Assembly: GCF_014203425.1 (NCBI RefSeq)
Contig: NZ_JACHJC010000001.1
Coordinates: 3,183,501 to 3,247,500, forward strand
DNA length: 64,000 nucleotides
Origin: Micromonospora echinospora
GTDB taxonomy: Bacteria; Actinomycetota; Actinomycetes; Mycobacteriales; Micromonosporaceae
Reading direction: 5' to 3'
Shown in pieces: positions 35,728 to 47,104 of the stretch. Positions within the stretch are counted from its first letter, which is position 1. Each line of letters opens with the position of its first letter. A program made the translations under genes and the position numbers. The notes beneath the pieces are model-generated. The model worked only from the letters and a program-made list of their open reading frames with translations, was not told where the DNA came from and ran no database searches.

Positions 35728-36896
35728 GCGTCACCGTCCCCCGTGGCTTCCGCGCCGCAGGCGTCGCCGCCGGACTGAAGTCCTCCGGCGCCGCCGATGT
35801 CGCCCTCGTGCTCAACGACGGCCCGGACGCCGGTGTCGCCGGTGTCTTCACCGCCAACCGGGTCAAGGCCGCGCCGGTGCTGTGGAGCCAGCAGGTCGTG
35901 CACGGCGGCGTCGTGCGCGCCGTGGTGCTCAACTCCGGCGGCGCGAACGCCTGCACCGGCCCGGCCGGTTTCCAGGACACCCACGCCACCGCCGAGCACA
36001 CCGCCGCCGCGCTCACCGCGGCGAACGCCCGGCTCATCGTCGGCGCGGGCGAGGTCGCTGTCTGCTCGACCGGCCTGATCGGCGAGCGGCTGCCGATGGA
36101 CAAGCTGCTTCCCGGCGTACGCGAGGCGGTGCGCGGCCTGTCCCGCGACGGCGGCCCGGCGGCCGCCGAGGCGATCATGACCACCGACACCCGGCCCAAG
36201 ACGACTGTGGCGCCTGGTACGGGCTGGACCGTCGGCGGCATGGCCAAGGGCGCGGGCATGCTCGCCCCGGCCATGGCCACCATGCTCTGCGTGCTCACCA
36301 CCGACGCGGTGGCCGGGCCGGACGCCCTGGACGCCGCGCTGCGCGCCGCGACCCGGGTCACGTTCGACCGGATCGACTCCGACGGCTGCATGTCCACGAA
36401 CGACACCGTGCTGCTGCTGGCCAGCGGCGCGTCCGGCATCGAGCCGACCGCCGAGGAGCTGACCGCCGCGGTCACCGCCGCCTGCCACGACCTGGCCCAG
36501 CAGCTCCTGGCCGACGCGGAGGGCGCGACCAAGGAGGTCGCGATCGAGGTGGTCGGCGCGGCCAGCGAGGACGACGCGGTCGAGGTGGGCCGCGTGGTGG
36601 CCCGCAACAACCTGGTCAAGACCGCGCTGTTCGGCAACGACCCGAACTGGGGTCGCATCCTCGCCGCCGTGGGCACCACCGCCGCCGTGTTCGAGCCGGA
36701 CGGCGTCGACGTCGCGGTGAACGGCATCTGGGTGTGCCGGGGCGGGGCCGCCGCCGAGGACCGCGCCAAGGTGGACCTCACCGGCCGCGGCGTCACCGTC
36801 CGGATCGACCTGCACGCAGGCGCCGACGCCGCGACCATCTGGACCAACGACCTGTCCCACGCGTACGTCCACGAGAACTCGGCCTACTCCACATGA
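35724..36896 (+). CDS. argJ: Glutamate N-acetyltransferase / ornithine acetyltransferase
   Basis: Recycles the acetyl group from N-acetylornithine to glutamate and may also use acetyl-CoA. The 390-residue precursor self-cleaves before the conserved Thr in the [10 protein letters not shown] motif, with KGAGM immediately before it. [20 protein letters not shown] and FGNDPNWGR are also intact. ATG 35724 overlaps the argC stop. Its presence makes a separate argE unnecessary. Confidence 0.97.
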   Translation: MSVTVPRGFRAAGVAAGLKSSGAADVALVLNDGPDAGVAGVFTANRVKAAPVLWSQQVVHGGVVRAVVLNSGGANACTGPAGFQDTHATAEHTAAALTAANARLIVGAGEVAVCSTGLIGERLPMDKLLPGVREAVRGLSRDGGPAAAEAIMTTDTRPKTTVAPGTGWTVGGMAKGAGMLAPAMATMLCVLTTDAVAGPDALDAALRAATRVTFDRIDSDGCMSTNDTVLLLASGASGIEPTAEELTAAVTAACHDLAQQLLADAEGATKEVAIEVVGAASEDDAVEVGRVVARNNLVKTALFGNDPNWGRILAAVGTTAAVFEPDGVDVAVNGIWVCRGGAAAEDRAKVDLTGRGVTVRIDLHAGADAATIWTNDLSHAYVHENSAYST

Positions 36897-37776
36897 ATCT
36901 TTCTGCTGACCTCACCCGGGCCCAGACCAAGGCCGCCACGCTGATCGAGGCGCTGCCCTGGCTGGCCCGTTTTTCCGGCGCCACGGTCGTGGTCAAGTAC
37001 GGCGGCAACGCGATGGTCGACCCGGAACTGCAGCGGGCGTTCGCCGCCGACATGGTGTTCCTGCGCTACGCCGGCCTGAAGCCGGTAGTGGTGCACGGCG
37101 GCGGCCCGCAGATCTCGGCGATGCTCGGCCGGCTCGGCATCGCCAGCGAGTTCCGGGGCGGCCTGCGGGTCACCACGCCGGAGGCGATGGACGTGGTCCG
37201 GATGGTCCTGGTCGGCCAGGTCGGCCGGGAGCTGGTCGGGCTGATCAACGCGCACGGCCCGTGCGCGGTCGGGCTCTCCGGCGAGGACGCCGGGCTGTTC
37301 ACAGCGGTGCGCCGCTCCGCGTACGTCGACGGGGAAGCGGTCGACGTGGGGCAGGTCGGCGACGTGGAGTCGGTGAACGTCTCGGCGGTCACCGACCTGA
37401 TCGCGGCGGGCCGGATCCCGGTCATCTCGACAGTCGCGCCGGACGCCGACGGGGTGCTGCACAACCTCAACGCGGACACCGCCGCCGCCGCGCTCGCCGT
37501 GGCGCTGGACGCCCGCAAGCTGGTCGTGCTGACCGACGTGCCGGGCCTGTACGCCGACTGGCCGGACACGTCCAGCCTGGTCAGCGAGATCACCGCGGAC
37601 GACCTGGCGAAGCTGCTGCCGTCCCTGGAGTCGGGCATGGTCCCGAAGATGGAGGCCTGCCTGCGGGCGGTGCGCGGGGGAGTACCGGCCGCGCACGTCG
37701 TCGACGGCCGGGTCGCCCACTCCACGCTGCTGGAAGTGTTCACGTCGGAGGGCTTCGGAACCATGGTGATCGACTC

Positions 37777-37780
<4 letters not shown>
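36893..37780 (+). CDS. argB: Acetylglutamate kinase
   Basis: Phosphorylates N-acetylglutamate, the usual feedback-controlled step. The 295-residue amino-acid-kinase-fold protein shows [21 protein letters not shown], the [12 protein letters not shown] substrate segment and SGMVPKM. The N-terminal helix ([23 protein letters not shown]) is the one linked to arginine-sensitive hexameric enzymes, so allosteric inhibition by arginine is likely. ATG overlaps the argJ stop. Confidence 0.97.
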
Positions 37781-40401
<2,621 letters not shown>

Positions 40402-40405
<4 letters not shown>

Positions 40406-41607
40406 CCGAGCGGGTCGTGCTGGCGTACTCCGGGGGCCTGGACACCTCGGTCGCCATTCCGTACCTGGCCGAGCAGACCGGCGCGGAGGTGATCGCTGTG
40501 GCTGTCGACGTCGGCCAGGGCGGCGAGGACATGGCCGTGATCCGGCAGCGCGCGCTCGACTGCGGCGCCGTCGAGTCCGAGGTGGTCGACGCGCGCGACG
40601 AGTTCGCCGCCGACTACTGCCTGCCGGCCATCCGGGCCAACGCCCTCTACATGGACCGATACCCGCTGGTCTCCGCGCTGTCCCGGCCGCTGATCGTCAA
40701 GCACCTGGTGGCCGCGGCCCGCGCCCACGGCGGCACGATCGTGTCGCACGGCTGCACCGGCAAGGGCAACGACCAGGTCCGCTTCGAGGTCGGCCTGGGC
40801 GCGCTCGCGCCCGACCTGAAGGTGATCGCCCCGGCCCGGGACTTCGCCTGGACCCGGGACAAGGCGATCGCCTTCGCCGAGGAGAAAGGGCTGCCGATCG
40901 ACGTGTCGGCGAAGTCGCCGTACTCGATCGACCAGAACCTGTGGGGCCGCGCGGTGGAGACCGGGTTCCTGGAGGACATCTGGAACGCCCCGGTCGAGGA
41001 CCTCTACGCGTACACCGTCGACCCGGCGTCGGAGCGCGACCCGGACGACGTGGTGATCACGTTCGACGCCGGCGTCCCGGTCGCGATCGACGGCGAGACG
41101 GTCACCCCGTACGAGGCGATCCGGGAACTGAACCGGCGCGCCGGGGCGCACGGCGTGGGCCGGCTCGACATGGTCGAGGACCGGCTGGTCGGCATCAAGA
41201 GCCGCGAGGTGTACGAGGCGCCCGGCGCGGTCGCCCTGATCGCCGCCCACCAGGAGCTGGAGGCGGTGACAGTCGAGCGGGACCTGGCCCGGTTCAAGCG
41301 CGGCGTCGACCAGCGCTGGGGTGAGCTGGTCTACGACGGGCTCTGGTTCTCGCCGCTGAAGCGGTCGCTGGACGCGTTCATCGACGACGCCCAGCGCCAC
41401 GTCTGCGGCGAGGTGCGGCTGCGGCTGCACGGTGGCCGGGCGGTGGTGACCGGCCGGCGCTCGGAGGCGAGCCTCTACGACTTCGGCCTCGCCACGTACG
41501 ACACCGGTGACACGTTCGACCAGTCACTGGCGAAGGGTTTCGTGCAGTTGTGGGGCCTGCCCAGCCGGATGGCCGCGGCGCGGGACGCCCGGATGGGAGG
41601 AGCCTGA
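40402..41607 (+). CDS. argG: Argininosuccinate synthase
   Basis: Joins citrulline and aspartate using ATP. The 401-residue protein has the N-type ATP pyrophosphatase P-loop [41 protein letters not shown] and the late [15 protein letters not shown] start at 40402 with GGGAGCACC just before it. The stop overlaps the argH ATG by one base. Confidence 0.97.
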
Positions 41608-43085
41608 TGGGAGGCACCACAATGGGTGGGGTGGACGACAAGAGCCTGACCGAGAACAGCGCCCCCGCCAACCGGACGAGCCTCTGGGGCGGCCGGTTCG
41701 CCGGCGGCCCTTCAGAGGCGCTCGCGCGGCTGTCGGTGAGTGTCCAGTTCGACTGGCGTCTCGCCCCGTACGACATCGCCGGTTCCCGCGCGCACGCCCG
41801 GGTCCTCGCCGGCGCCGGCCTGCTCGACCCGGACGAACTGGGCCGGATGCTGGCCGCGCTGGACGACCTGGAGGCCGCGTGCGCCTCCGGCGCGTTCCGC
41901 CCGACGGTGGACGACGAGGACGTGCACACCGCGCTGGAGCGCGGCCTGCTGGAGCGGCTGGGCACCCTCGGCGGCAAGCTGCGCGCCGGCCGGTCCCGCA
42001 ACGACCAGGTCGCCACCGACCTGCGGCTCTACCTGCGCGACCACGCCCGCGGCGTGGCGGCCCGGCTGGTCGAGCTGGCCGAGGCGCTGGTGGAGCAGGC
42101 GGAACGGCATGTGGACACCGCCGCGCCGGGCATGACGCACCTGCAGCACGCCCAGCCGGTGACGTTCGGGCACTGGCTGCTGGCTCACGTGCAGCCGCTG
42201 CTGCGCGACCTGGAGCGGATGCGCGACTGGGACGAGCGGACCGCGATCAGCCCGCTCGGCGCGGGCGCGCTGGCCGGCTCGGGGCTGCCGCTGGACCCGG
42301 TGGCGGTCGCCAAGGAGCTGGGTTTCCGCACCTCGTTCGCCAACTCGATGGACGCGGTCGCGGACCGCGACTTCGTCGCCGAGTTCCTGTTCGTCACCGC
42401 CATGATCGGCGTGCACCTGTCCCGCCTCGGCGAGGAGGTGGTGCTCTGGACGTCGCAGGAGTTCGGCTGGGTCGAGCTGGACGACGCCTTCGCCACCGGC
42501 TCGTCGATCATGCCGCAAAAGAAGAACGCGGACATCGCCGAGCTGGCCCGGGGCAAGTCCGGCCGCCTGGTCGGCGGCCTGATGAGCGTGCTCACCATGC
42601 TCAAGGGCCTGCCTATGACGTACGACCGGGACATGCAGGAGGACAAGGAGCCGGCGTTCGACGCGGTCGACACGCTGGAGCTGCTCCTGCCCGCGCTGGC
42701 CGGGATGATCTCCACGATGACGGTCCGGGTGGACCGCCTGGTCGCGAGTGCCCCGTCGGGCTTCTCGCTCGCCACCGAGGTCGCCGACTGGTTGGTCCGG
42801 CGCAACGTGCCGTTCCGCGACGCGCACGAGATCACCGGCAAGCTGGTGGCGCTCTGCGCGGTCCGTGACTGCGCGCTGGACGAGGTGTCCGACGCCGACC
42901 TGGCCGCGGTGAGCGAGCACCTGGACCCGTCGGTGCGCGACGTGCTGTCGGTGCGCTCGGCGCTGGCCGCGCGCATCACTCCCGGCTCCACCGGCCCCGG
43001 CCCGGTCGCCGACCAGCTCGCCGCCGCGGCGGACAAGCTGACCGGCTGGCGGGAGTGGGCCGCCGAGCGGGTCGTCCCCCGCTGA
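41607..43085 (+). CDS. argH: Argininosuccinate lyase
   Basis: Cleaves argininosuccinate to arginine and fumarate. The 492-residue fumarase-superfamily protein has SLWGGRF near the N-terminus, the substrate motifs SRNDQVATDLRLYLRD and THLQHAQPVTFGHWL, and the signature GSSIMPQKKNAD. ATG 41607 follows GGGAGGAG; the in-frame ATG at 41622 is also possible. The extra N-terminal 20 residues are polar and unlike the family core. Confidence 0.96.
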   Translation: MGGTTMGGVDDKSLTENSAPANRTSLWGGRFAGGPSEALARLSVSVQFDWRLAPYDIAGSRAHARVLAGAGLLDPDELGRMLAALDDLEAACASGAFRPTVDDEDVHTALERGLLERLGTLGGKLRAGRSRNDQVATDLRLYLRDHARGVAARLVELAEALVEQAERHVDTAAPGMTHLQHAQPVTFGHWLLAHVQPLLRDLERMRDWDERTAISPLGAGALAGSGLPLDPVAVAKELGFRTSFANSMDAVADRDFVAEFLFVTAMIGVHLSRLGEEVVLWTSQEFGWVELDDAFATGSSIMPQKKNADIAELARGKSGRLVGGLMSVLTMLKGLPMTYDRDMQEDKEPAFDAVDTLELLLPALAGMISTMTVRVDRLVASAPSGFSLATEVADWLVRRNVPFRDAHEITGKLVALCAVRDCALDEVSDADLAAVSEHLDPSVRDVLSVRSALAARITPGSTGPGPVADQLAAAADKLTGWREWAAERVVPR

Positions 43086-43096
43086 CCTGCGGCTGA

Positions 43097-43124
43097 TCCG
43101 GGGCAGGCGCTCGCCCGCCCCGGA
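43097..43124 (+). terminator. Terminator of the arginine operon
   Basis: TCCGGGGCAGGCG (43097-43109) pairs with CGCCCGCCCCGGA (43112-43124), 12 of 13 positions, 12 bases after the argH stop. No T-run. Confidence 0.65.
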
Positions 43125-43205
43125 CCAGCCCAGCGCCCCTCCGCTGTCCCTCCGGCACCTGCGCCCGCCGCTCCGGCCCCGCCCCGCGCCCCGCGCCCCG
43201 CGCCG

Positions 43206-43254
43206 AGATCTTGGTACGAAATGGCCCCATAGGGGCGCTAAGCCTCCAAGATCT
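43206..43254. repeat. Intergenic REP-like inverted repeat
   Basis: AGATCTTGG (43206-43214) and CCAAGATCT (43246-43254) are perfect complements that enclose a second hairpin GCCCC-ATA-GGGGC. It resembles a dispersed palindromic repeat. The surrounding 43086-43407 stretch has no gene that I can support beyond this and the terminator. Confidence 0.5.
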
Positions 43255-43407
43255 ACAAGAGTCCTGCTTTGTGGAACGCGGATCCCGCTTGCCGGACGTT
43301 GGGCTGCGGTCTCGGACTTCGGGCTCCGTCGCTCGGGGCGGCTCCCGCCATTGCTCGGATTTGCCGCACAAGCGGCGGCGCCAGTCGGTCTGAGCGAGTT
43401 CGTTCGG

Positions 43408-43761
43408 TCAGCCTGTGGGGCGTTCGCGTTTCGGCAGCTTGGCCACCACCGCGTCGTACGACCCGTCGACCGCCTCGATCAGCTCGTCGTCGGGGATGCC
43501 GCCCGCGAGCCGCAGCGTGTTCCAGCCGGACCGGCCGATGTAGGGGGAGGGGCGCGCGTCGGCCGGGAACCGGTGCAGCCACTCGTCGGCCACCTCCCGG
43601 GACGCCCCGCACTTCACCCCGAGCCGCGCCTCACCCTCGGGCGAGCCGAGGAACGCGAAGATGCGGCTGCCCACCTTCACCACCTCGTCGCCCTCCCACG
43701 GCCGGTCCAGCCAGGCTCCCGGCTTGGCCAGGCAGTAGGCGAGCATCTCCTCGCGCGTCAT
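43408..43761 (-). CDS. MmcQ/YjbR-family protein
   Basis: A 117-residue protein of the CyaY-like MmcQ/YjbR family, often annotated as DNA-binding: MTREEMLAYCLAKPGAWLDRPWEGDEVVKVGSRIFAFLG, then LRLAGGIPDDELIEAVDGSYDAVVAKLPK. The start is ATG 43761, preceded by GGAGG five bases away; a longer in-frame reading to 43812 lacks a ribosome site. Function unknown. It lies 78 bases after the next minus-strand gene and may share its transcript. Confidence 0.82.
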   Translation of the reverse strand: MTREEMLAYCLAKPGAWLDRPWEGDEVVKVGSRIFAFLGSPEGEARLGVKCGASREVADEWLHRFPADARPSPYIGRSGWNTLRLAGGIPDDELIEAVDGSYDAVVAKLPKRERPTG

Positions 43762-43839
43762 CGCGTCCTCCCGTGCCGTCGTCCGGCACAGTCTGGCCCG
43801 CCGCTGTGACAATCCGCGGGCCCGGCGCCGGCGCGCCGG

Positions 43840-44274
43840 TCAGTCGCCGGTGCCGGTGCGGACGGTGAGCCGCTCGTAGCGCTGCCGGGCCGCCTGGGCG
43901 CTGCCCAGCCCCAGCCCGAAGGCGATCGCCTGCCAGGTCATGCCCCGCCCGCGGGCCACCTGCAGCAGCCCGGCCTCCAGCGCGTCCACCTCGGCCCGCA
44001 CGTGCGGGATGAGCGTCAGTGCCGCCATCAGGTCGGCCTGGTCGACAGGCTCCTCGCCGTCGTCCAGCTCGGCGCCTCCGGCGAGCGCCATCACCAGCGT
44101 GGCCGCCTCGTAGGCGTCGGGCACGTCGGGGTGGGCGTAGCGCCGGCGGCGGGAGTTCGTGCCGGCGTGCCGCTCGGCGATCCGCAGCAGCGCCGCGTAG
44201 TTGCGGTGCGCCCGGGCCTGGGCAGCATCCGGAGCGGTGAACGGGTCGTTGTTCACGGTGACCATGACGTCCAT
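43840..44274 (-). CDS. Small putative DNA-binding protein (helix-turn-helix)
   Basis: A 144-residue protein. The C-terminal LEAGLLQVARGRGMTWQAIAFGLGLGSAQAARQRYERL looks like a helix-turn-helix; the N-terminal half is unremarkable. Start at ATG 44274 or the in-frame ATG at 44265. A perfect 7-bp palindrome lies 25 bases upstream of the start, which suggests autoregulation. The target genes are not known. Confidence 0.65.
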   Translation of the reverse strand: MDVMVTVNNDPFTAPDAAQARAHRNYAALLRIAERHAGTNSRRRRYAHPDVPDAYEAATLVMALAGGAELDDGEEPVDQADLMAALTLIPHVRAEVDALEAGLLQVARGRGMTWQAIAFGLGLGSAQAARQRYERLTVRTGTGD

Positions 44275-44298
44275 CCCACACCCAAGAATGGCTTGTTG

Positions 44299-44313
44299 TC
44301 AACACTGTGTTGA
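44299..44313. promoter_or_regulatory. Palindromic operator candidate upstream of the HTH gene
   Basis: TCAACAC-T-GTGTTGA, perfect 7-bp arms around one base, in a locally AT-richer stretch 25 bases before the ATG at 44274. Placement fits a repressor site. Confidence 0.45.
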
Positions 44314-44419
44314 AAGTCATTCGTGCAAGACGTCGTGCCGTCAGGACGTGGTGAGAGGACGGCGCGTCATGCACCACAGACGCGCCGTAGGGTGTTCCGG
44401 GTTGCCCGGAACGGTCGAT

Positions 44420-45058
44420 TCAGGCCGGTGAGTTCCGCACCGAGGCGGCCGGAGCGGGCCGGCGGCGCGGGGTGTGTCGCCGGTACACGCTCACGCTCGG
44501 CTCGTCCGCCAGCCAGAACCGCCACGGCAGGTCGTGCGCGGCGGCGACCCCGACACGCGGCCCGGCGACGATCCGCGTGCGGTCGACCGGGCTCGCCGGT
44601 GGCGTCAGCAGCAGCGGACCGCTGCCGTCGACCGCCGAGGAGCCGTTGGCCTCCCGCCCGAGCCCGAGCGCGGTGACCAGCCGGGCCGGCCCGCGCGCCA
44701 GATCCCGGTCGGCGGCGCGTGGCCGCCGCTCGCGGGCGGTCTCGATGCCGTCGATCACCTCGCCCGCGCGCAGCAGCACCGCCGCCGCCTCGCCGTCACG
44801 CCCGCAGACGATGTTCGCGCACCAGTGCATGCCGAACACGAAGTACACGTACACGTGCCCGGCGGGCCCGAACATGACCTGGTTGCGCGGCGTGGGCCCG
44901 CGGTGGGCGTGCGACGCCGGATCCTCGCCGGTGCCCGCGTACGCTTCGACCTCGGTGAGGCGGACGGCGACGCCGCCGGCCGACACGGTCCAGCCGAGCA
45001 GCGTCCGTGCGGTGTCCGCGACCTGCGCGGCGGGCGCCTGGAGCCAGGGGTACGTCAT
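44420..45058 (-). CDS. DNA-3-methyladenine glycosylase (AAG/MPG family)
   Basis: Base-excision repair enzyme that removes alkylated purines. 212 residues with family motifs: LLGWTVSAGGVAVRLTEVEAYAGTGEDPASHAHRGPTPRN (catalytic Glu and the His of SHA), MFGPAGHVYVYFVFGMHWCANIV, AAAVLLRAGEVIDGI and a late RVGVAAAHDLPWRFWLADEPSVS. The start is ATG 45058; the longer in-frame reading to 45454 crosses a divergent promoter region. Compact, eukaryote-like MPG fold of normal bacterial length. Confidence 0.93.
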   Translation of the reverse strand: MTYPWLQAPAAQVADTARTLLGWTVSAGGVAVRLTEVEAYAGTGEDPASHAHRGPTPRNQVMFGPAGHVYVYFVFGMHWCANIVCGRDGEAAAVLLRAGEVIDGIETARERRPRAADRDLARGPARLVTALGLGREANGSSAVDGSGPLLLTPPASPVDRTRIVAGPRVGVAAAHDLPWRFWLADEPSVSVYRRHTPRRRPAPAASVRNSPA

Positions 45059-45126
45059 CGCGGCAAGGGTAGTCGGTGGGTGGCGCGTGATCCGGGCCAC
45101 GCCAGAGCGGGCGACCACCGGAATAG

Positions 45127-45138
45127 TTGACTCGTCAA
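45127..45138. promoter_or_regulatory. TTGAC-TC-GTCAA palindrome upstream of the monooxygenase gene
   Basis: A perfect 5-bp inverted repeat in an AT-rich stretch 59 bases before the ATG at 45198. Possibly the operator of a MarR- or TetR-type regulator encoded elsewhere; it could equally include the -35 box of the promoter. Confidence 0.3.
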
Positions 45139-45197
45139 ATATGTTGTGAGGAGCGATCCCGGGCCGACCGGTCCGGACCCCACGCGAGGAGCTGGTC

Positions 45198-46298
45198 ATG
45201 CAGTTCGGAGTCTTCACCGTCGGTGACGTCACCCTCGACCCGACAAACGGGCGACTGCCGTCCGAGCGTGAGCGGATCAAGGCCATGACCGCCATCGCGC
45301 TCAAGGCCGAGGAGGTCGGCCTGGACGTCTTCGCCACCGGCGAGCACCACAACCCGCCGTTCGTGCCGTCGTCGCCGACCACCATGCTCGGCTGGATCGC
45401 CGCGCGCACCGAACGGCTGCTGCTGTCGACCTCGACCACGCTGATCACCACCAACGACCCGGTGAAGATCGCCGAGGACTACGCGATGCTCCAGCACCTC
45501 GCCGACGGCCGGGTGGACCTGATGATGGGGCGCGGCAACACCGGGCCCGTCTACCCGTGGTTCGGCCAGGACATCCGCAACGGCATCCCGCTGGCCATCG
45601 AGAACTACGACCTGCTGCGCCGGCTCTGGCGCGAGGACGTCGTGGACTGGAAGGGCCGCTTCCGTACGCCGTTGCAGGCGTTCACGTCGACCCCGCGCCC
45701 GCTCGACGGCGTGCCGCCGTTCGTCTGGCACGGCTCGATCCGCAGCCCGGAGATCGCCGAACAGGCCGCGTACTACGGCGACGGCTTCTTCGCCAACCAC
45801 ATCTTCTGGCCCAAGGAGCACACCCAGCGGATGGTCGGCCTCTACCGGGAGCGTTTCGCGCACTACGGCCACGGCTCGCCCGACCAGGCCATCGTCGGCC
45901 TCGGCGGGCAGGTCTTCATGCGCCGCAACTCCCAGGACGCGGTACGCGAGTTCCGCCCCTACTTCGACAACGCCCCGGTCTACGGGCACGGCCCGTCGAT
46001 GGAGGAGTTCACCCGCGAGACGCCGCTGACGGTGGGCAGCCCGCAGCAGGTCATCGACCGCACGCTGGGCTTCCGCGAGTACGTCGGCGACTACCAGCGG
46101 CAGCTCTTCCTGATCGACCACGCCGGCCTGCCGCTGAAGACGGTGCTGGAGCAGCTCGACCTGCTGGGCGAGGAGGTGGTCCCGGTGCTGCGCAAGGAGT
46201 TCGACTCGATGCGTCCCGCGCACGTGCCCGAGGCGCCCACCCACGCCAGCCTGCTGGCCGCCCGCGACGCCACGCCGGCCGACGGGGAGCAGCGATGA
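45198..46298 (+). CDS. Luciferase-like FMN-dependent monooxygenase (CE1758-type)
   Basis: A 366-residue TIM-barrel oxidoreductase: MQFGVFTVGDVTLDP, DVFATGEHHNPPFV, LSTSTTLITTNDPVKIAEDYAMLQHLADGRVDLMMGRGNTGPVYPWFG. It needs reduced FMN, which the co-translated next gene should provide. This two-gene pairing is recognised as the CE1758/CE1759 family. The natural substrate is not known. ATG with GAGGAG about 10 bases upstream. Confidence 0.88.
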   Translation: MQFGVFTVGDVTLDPTNGRLPSERERIKAMTAIALKAEEVGLDVFATGEHHNPPFVPSSPTTMLGWIAARTERLLLSTSTTLITTNDPVKIAEDYAMLQHLADGRVDLMMGRGNTGPVYPWFGQDIRNGIPLAIENYDLLRRLWREDVVDWKGRFRTPLQAFTSTPRPLDGVPPFVWHGSIRSPEIAEQAAYYGDGFFANHIFWPKEHTQRMVGLYRERFAHYGHGSPDQAIVGLGGQVFMRRNSQDAVREFRPYFDNAPVYGHGPSMEEFTRETPLTVGSPQQVIDRTLGFREYVGDYQRQLFLIDHAGLPLKTVLEQLDLLGEEVVPVLRKEFDSMRPAHVPEAPTHASLLAARDATPADGEQR

Positions 46299-46921
46299 CC
46301 AGCCGTACCGTGGCGGTCGTCTCGGCCGGGCTCGCCCAGCCGTCGTCCACCCGCCTGCTCGCCGACCAGCTCGCCGCGGCCGCCCGCGACGAGCTGGCCG
46401 GCCGCGGCGCGGCAGTCGAGCTGCGCGCCGTGGAGCTGCGCGAGCACGCCCACGACGTGGTGAACCACCTGCTCACCGGCTTTGCGCCGGCCGCGCTGCG
46501 GCAGACGCTCGACGCCGTGGCGGCCGCCGACGCGCTGATCGCGGTGACGCCGATCTTCAACGCGTCCTACAACGGGCTGTTCAAGTCGTTCTTCGACGTC
46601 ATCGACCGGGACACCCTCGCGGGCAAGCCGGTGCTGATCGGGGCGACCGGCGGCACCGCCCGGCATTCCCTCGCGCTGGAGCACGCGGTCCGGCCGATGT
46701 TCACGTACCTGCGGGCGGCGACACTGCCCACGGCGGTGTTCGCCGCGCCCGAGGACTGGGCCGGCGACGACGGCGACAGCGCGCTGCGGTCCCGGATCCG
46801 CCGGGCCGCCGCCGAGCTGGCCGAGCAGGTGGACCGCCGGCCGCCCGCGACCGGCCCGGCCGACCCGTTCGCGCTCACCACCGACTTCGCCGACCTGCTC
46901 GCCGGCCGCGATCCGGCCTGA
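46295..46921 (+). CDS. NAD(P)H-dependent FMN reductase (CE1759-type)
   Basis: A 208-residue flavodoxin-fold reductase with VVSAGLAQPSSTRLLADQLA (FMN phosphate loop), TPIFNASYNGLFKSFFDVID and ATGGTARHSLALEHAVRPMF. It supplies FMNH2 to the preceding monooxygenase. ATG 46295 overlaps the upstream stop (ATGA). Longer in-frame readings lie inside the monooxygenase gene. Confidence 0.88.
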   Translation: MTSRTVAVVSAGLAQPSSTRLLADQLAAAARDELAGRGAAVELRAVELREHAHDVVNHLLTGFAPAALRQTLDAVAAADALIAVTPIFNASYNGLFKSFFDVIDRDTLAGKPVLIGATGGTARHSLALEHAVRPMFTYLRAATLPTAVFAAPEDWAGDDGDSALRSRIRRAAAELAEQVDRRPPATGPADPFALTTDFADLLAGRDPA

Positions 46922-46993
46922 CGCCGGGGCGGTTCGGCGCGGAGCCGACCGCTACCGGGCGTGACCGTCGCCGGCGAACCACGCCGGAAACCA

Positions 46994-47033
46994 GATATGA
47001 CTGAGAGGCATAAATATGCCTCTCAGTCATATC
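46994..47033. terminator. Perfect 18-bp AT-rich bidirectional terminator
   Basis: GATATGACTGAGAGGCAT (46994-47011) and ATGCCTCTCAGTCATATC (47016-47033) are exact complements with the loop AAAT. It lies between convergent genes. Its low GC content is unlike its surroundings. Confidence 0.7.
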
Positions 47034-47104
47034 GCTCGGAAGACATCCCTCGGGCCGGGCCGGCTCGGTGGACCGGAGCGGATCAGGCCACCCCGTGCGG
47101 CGCG

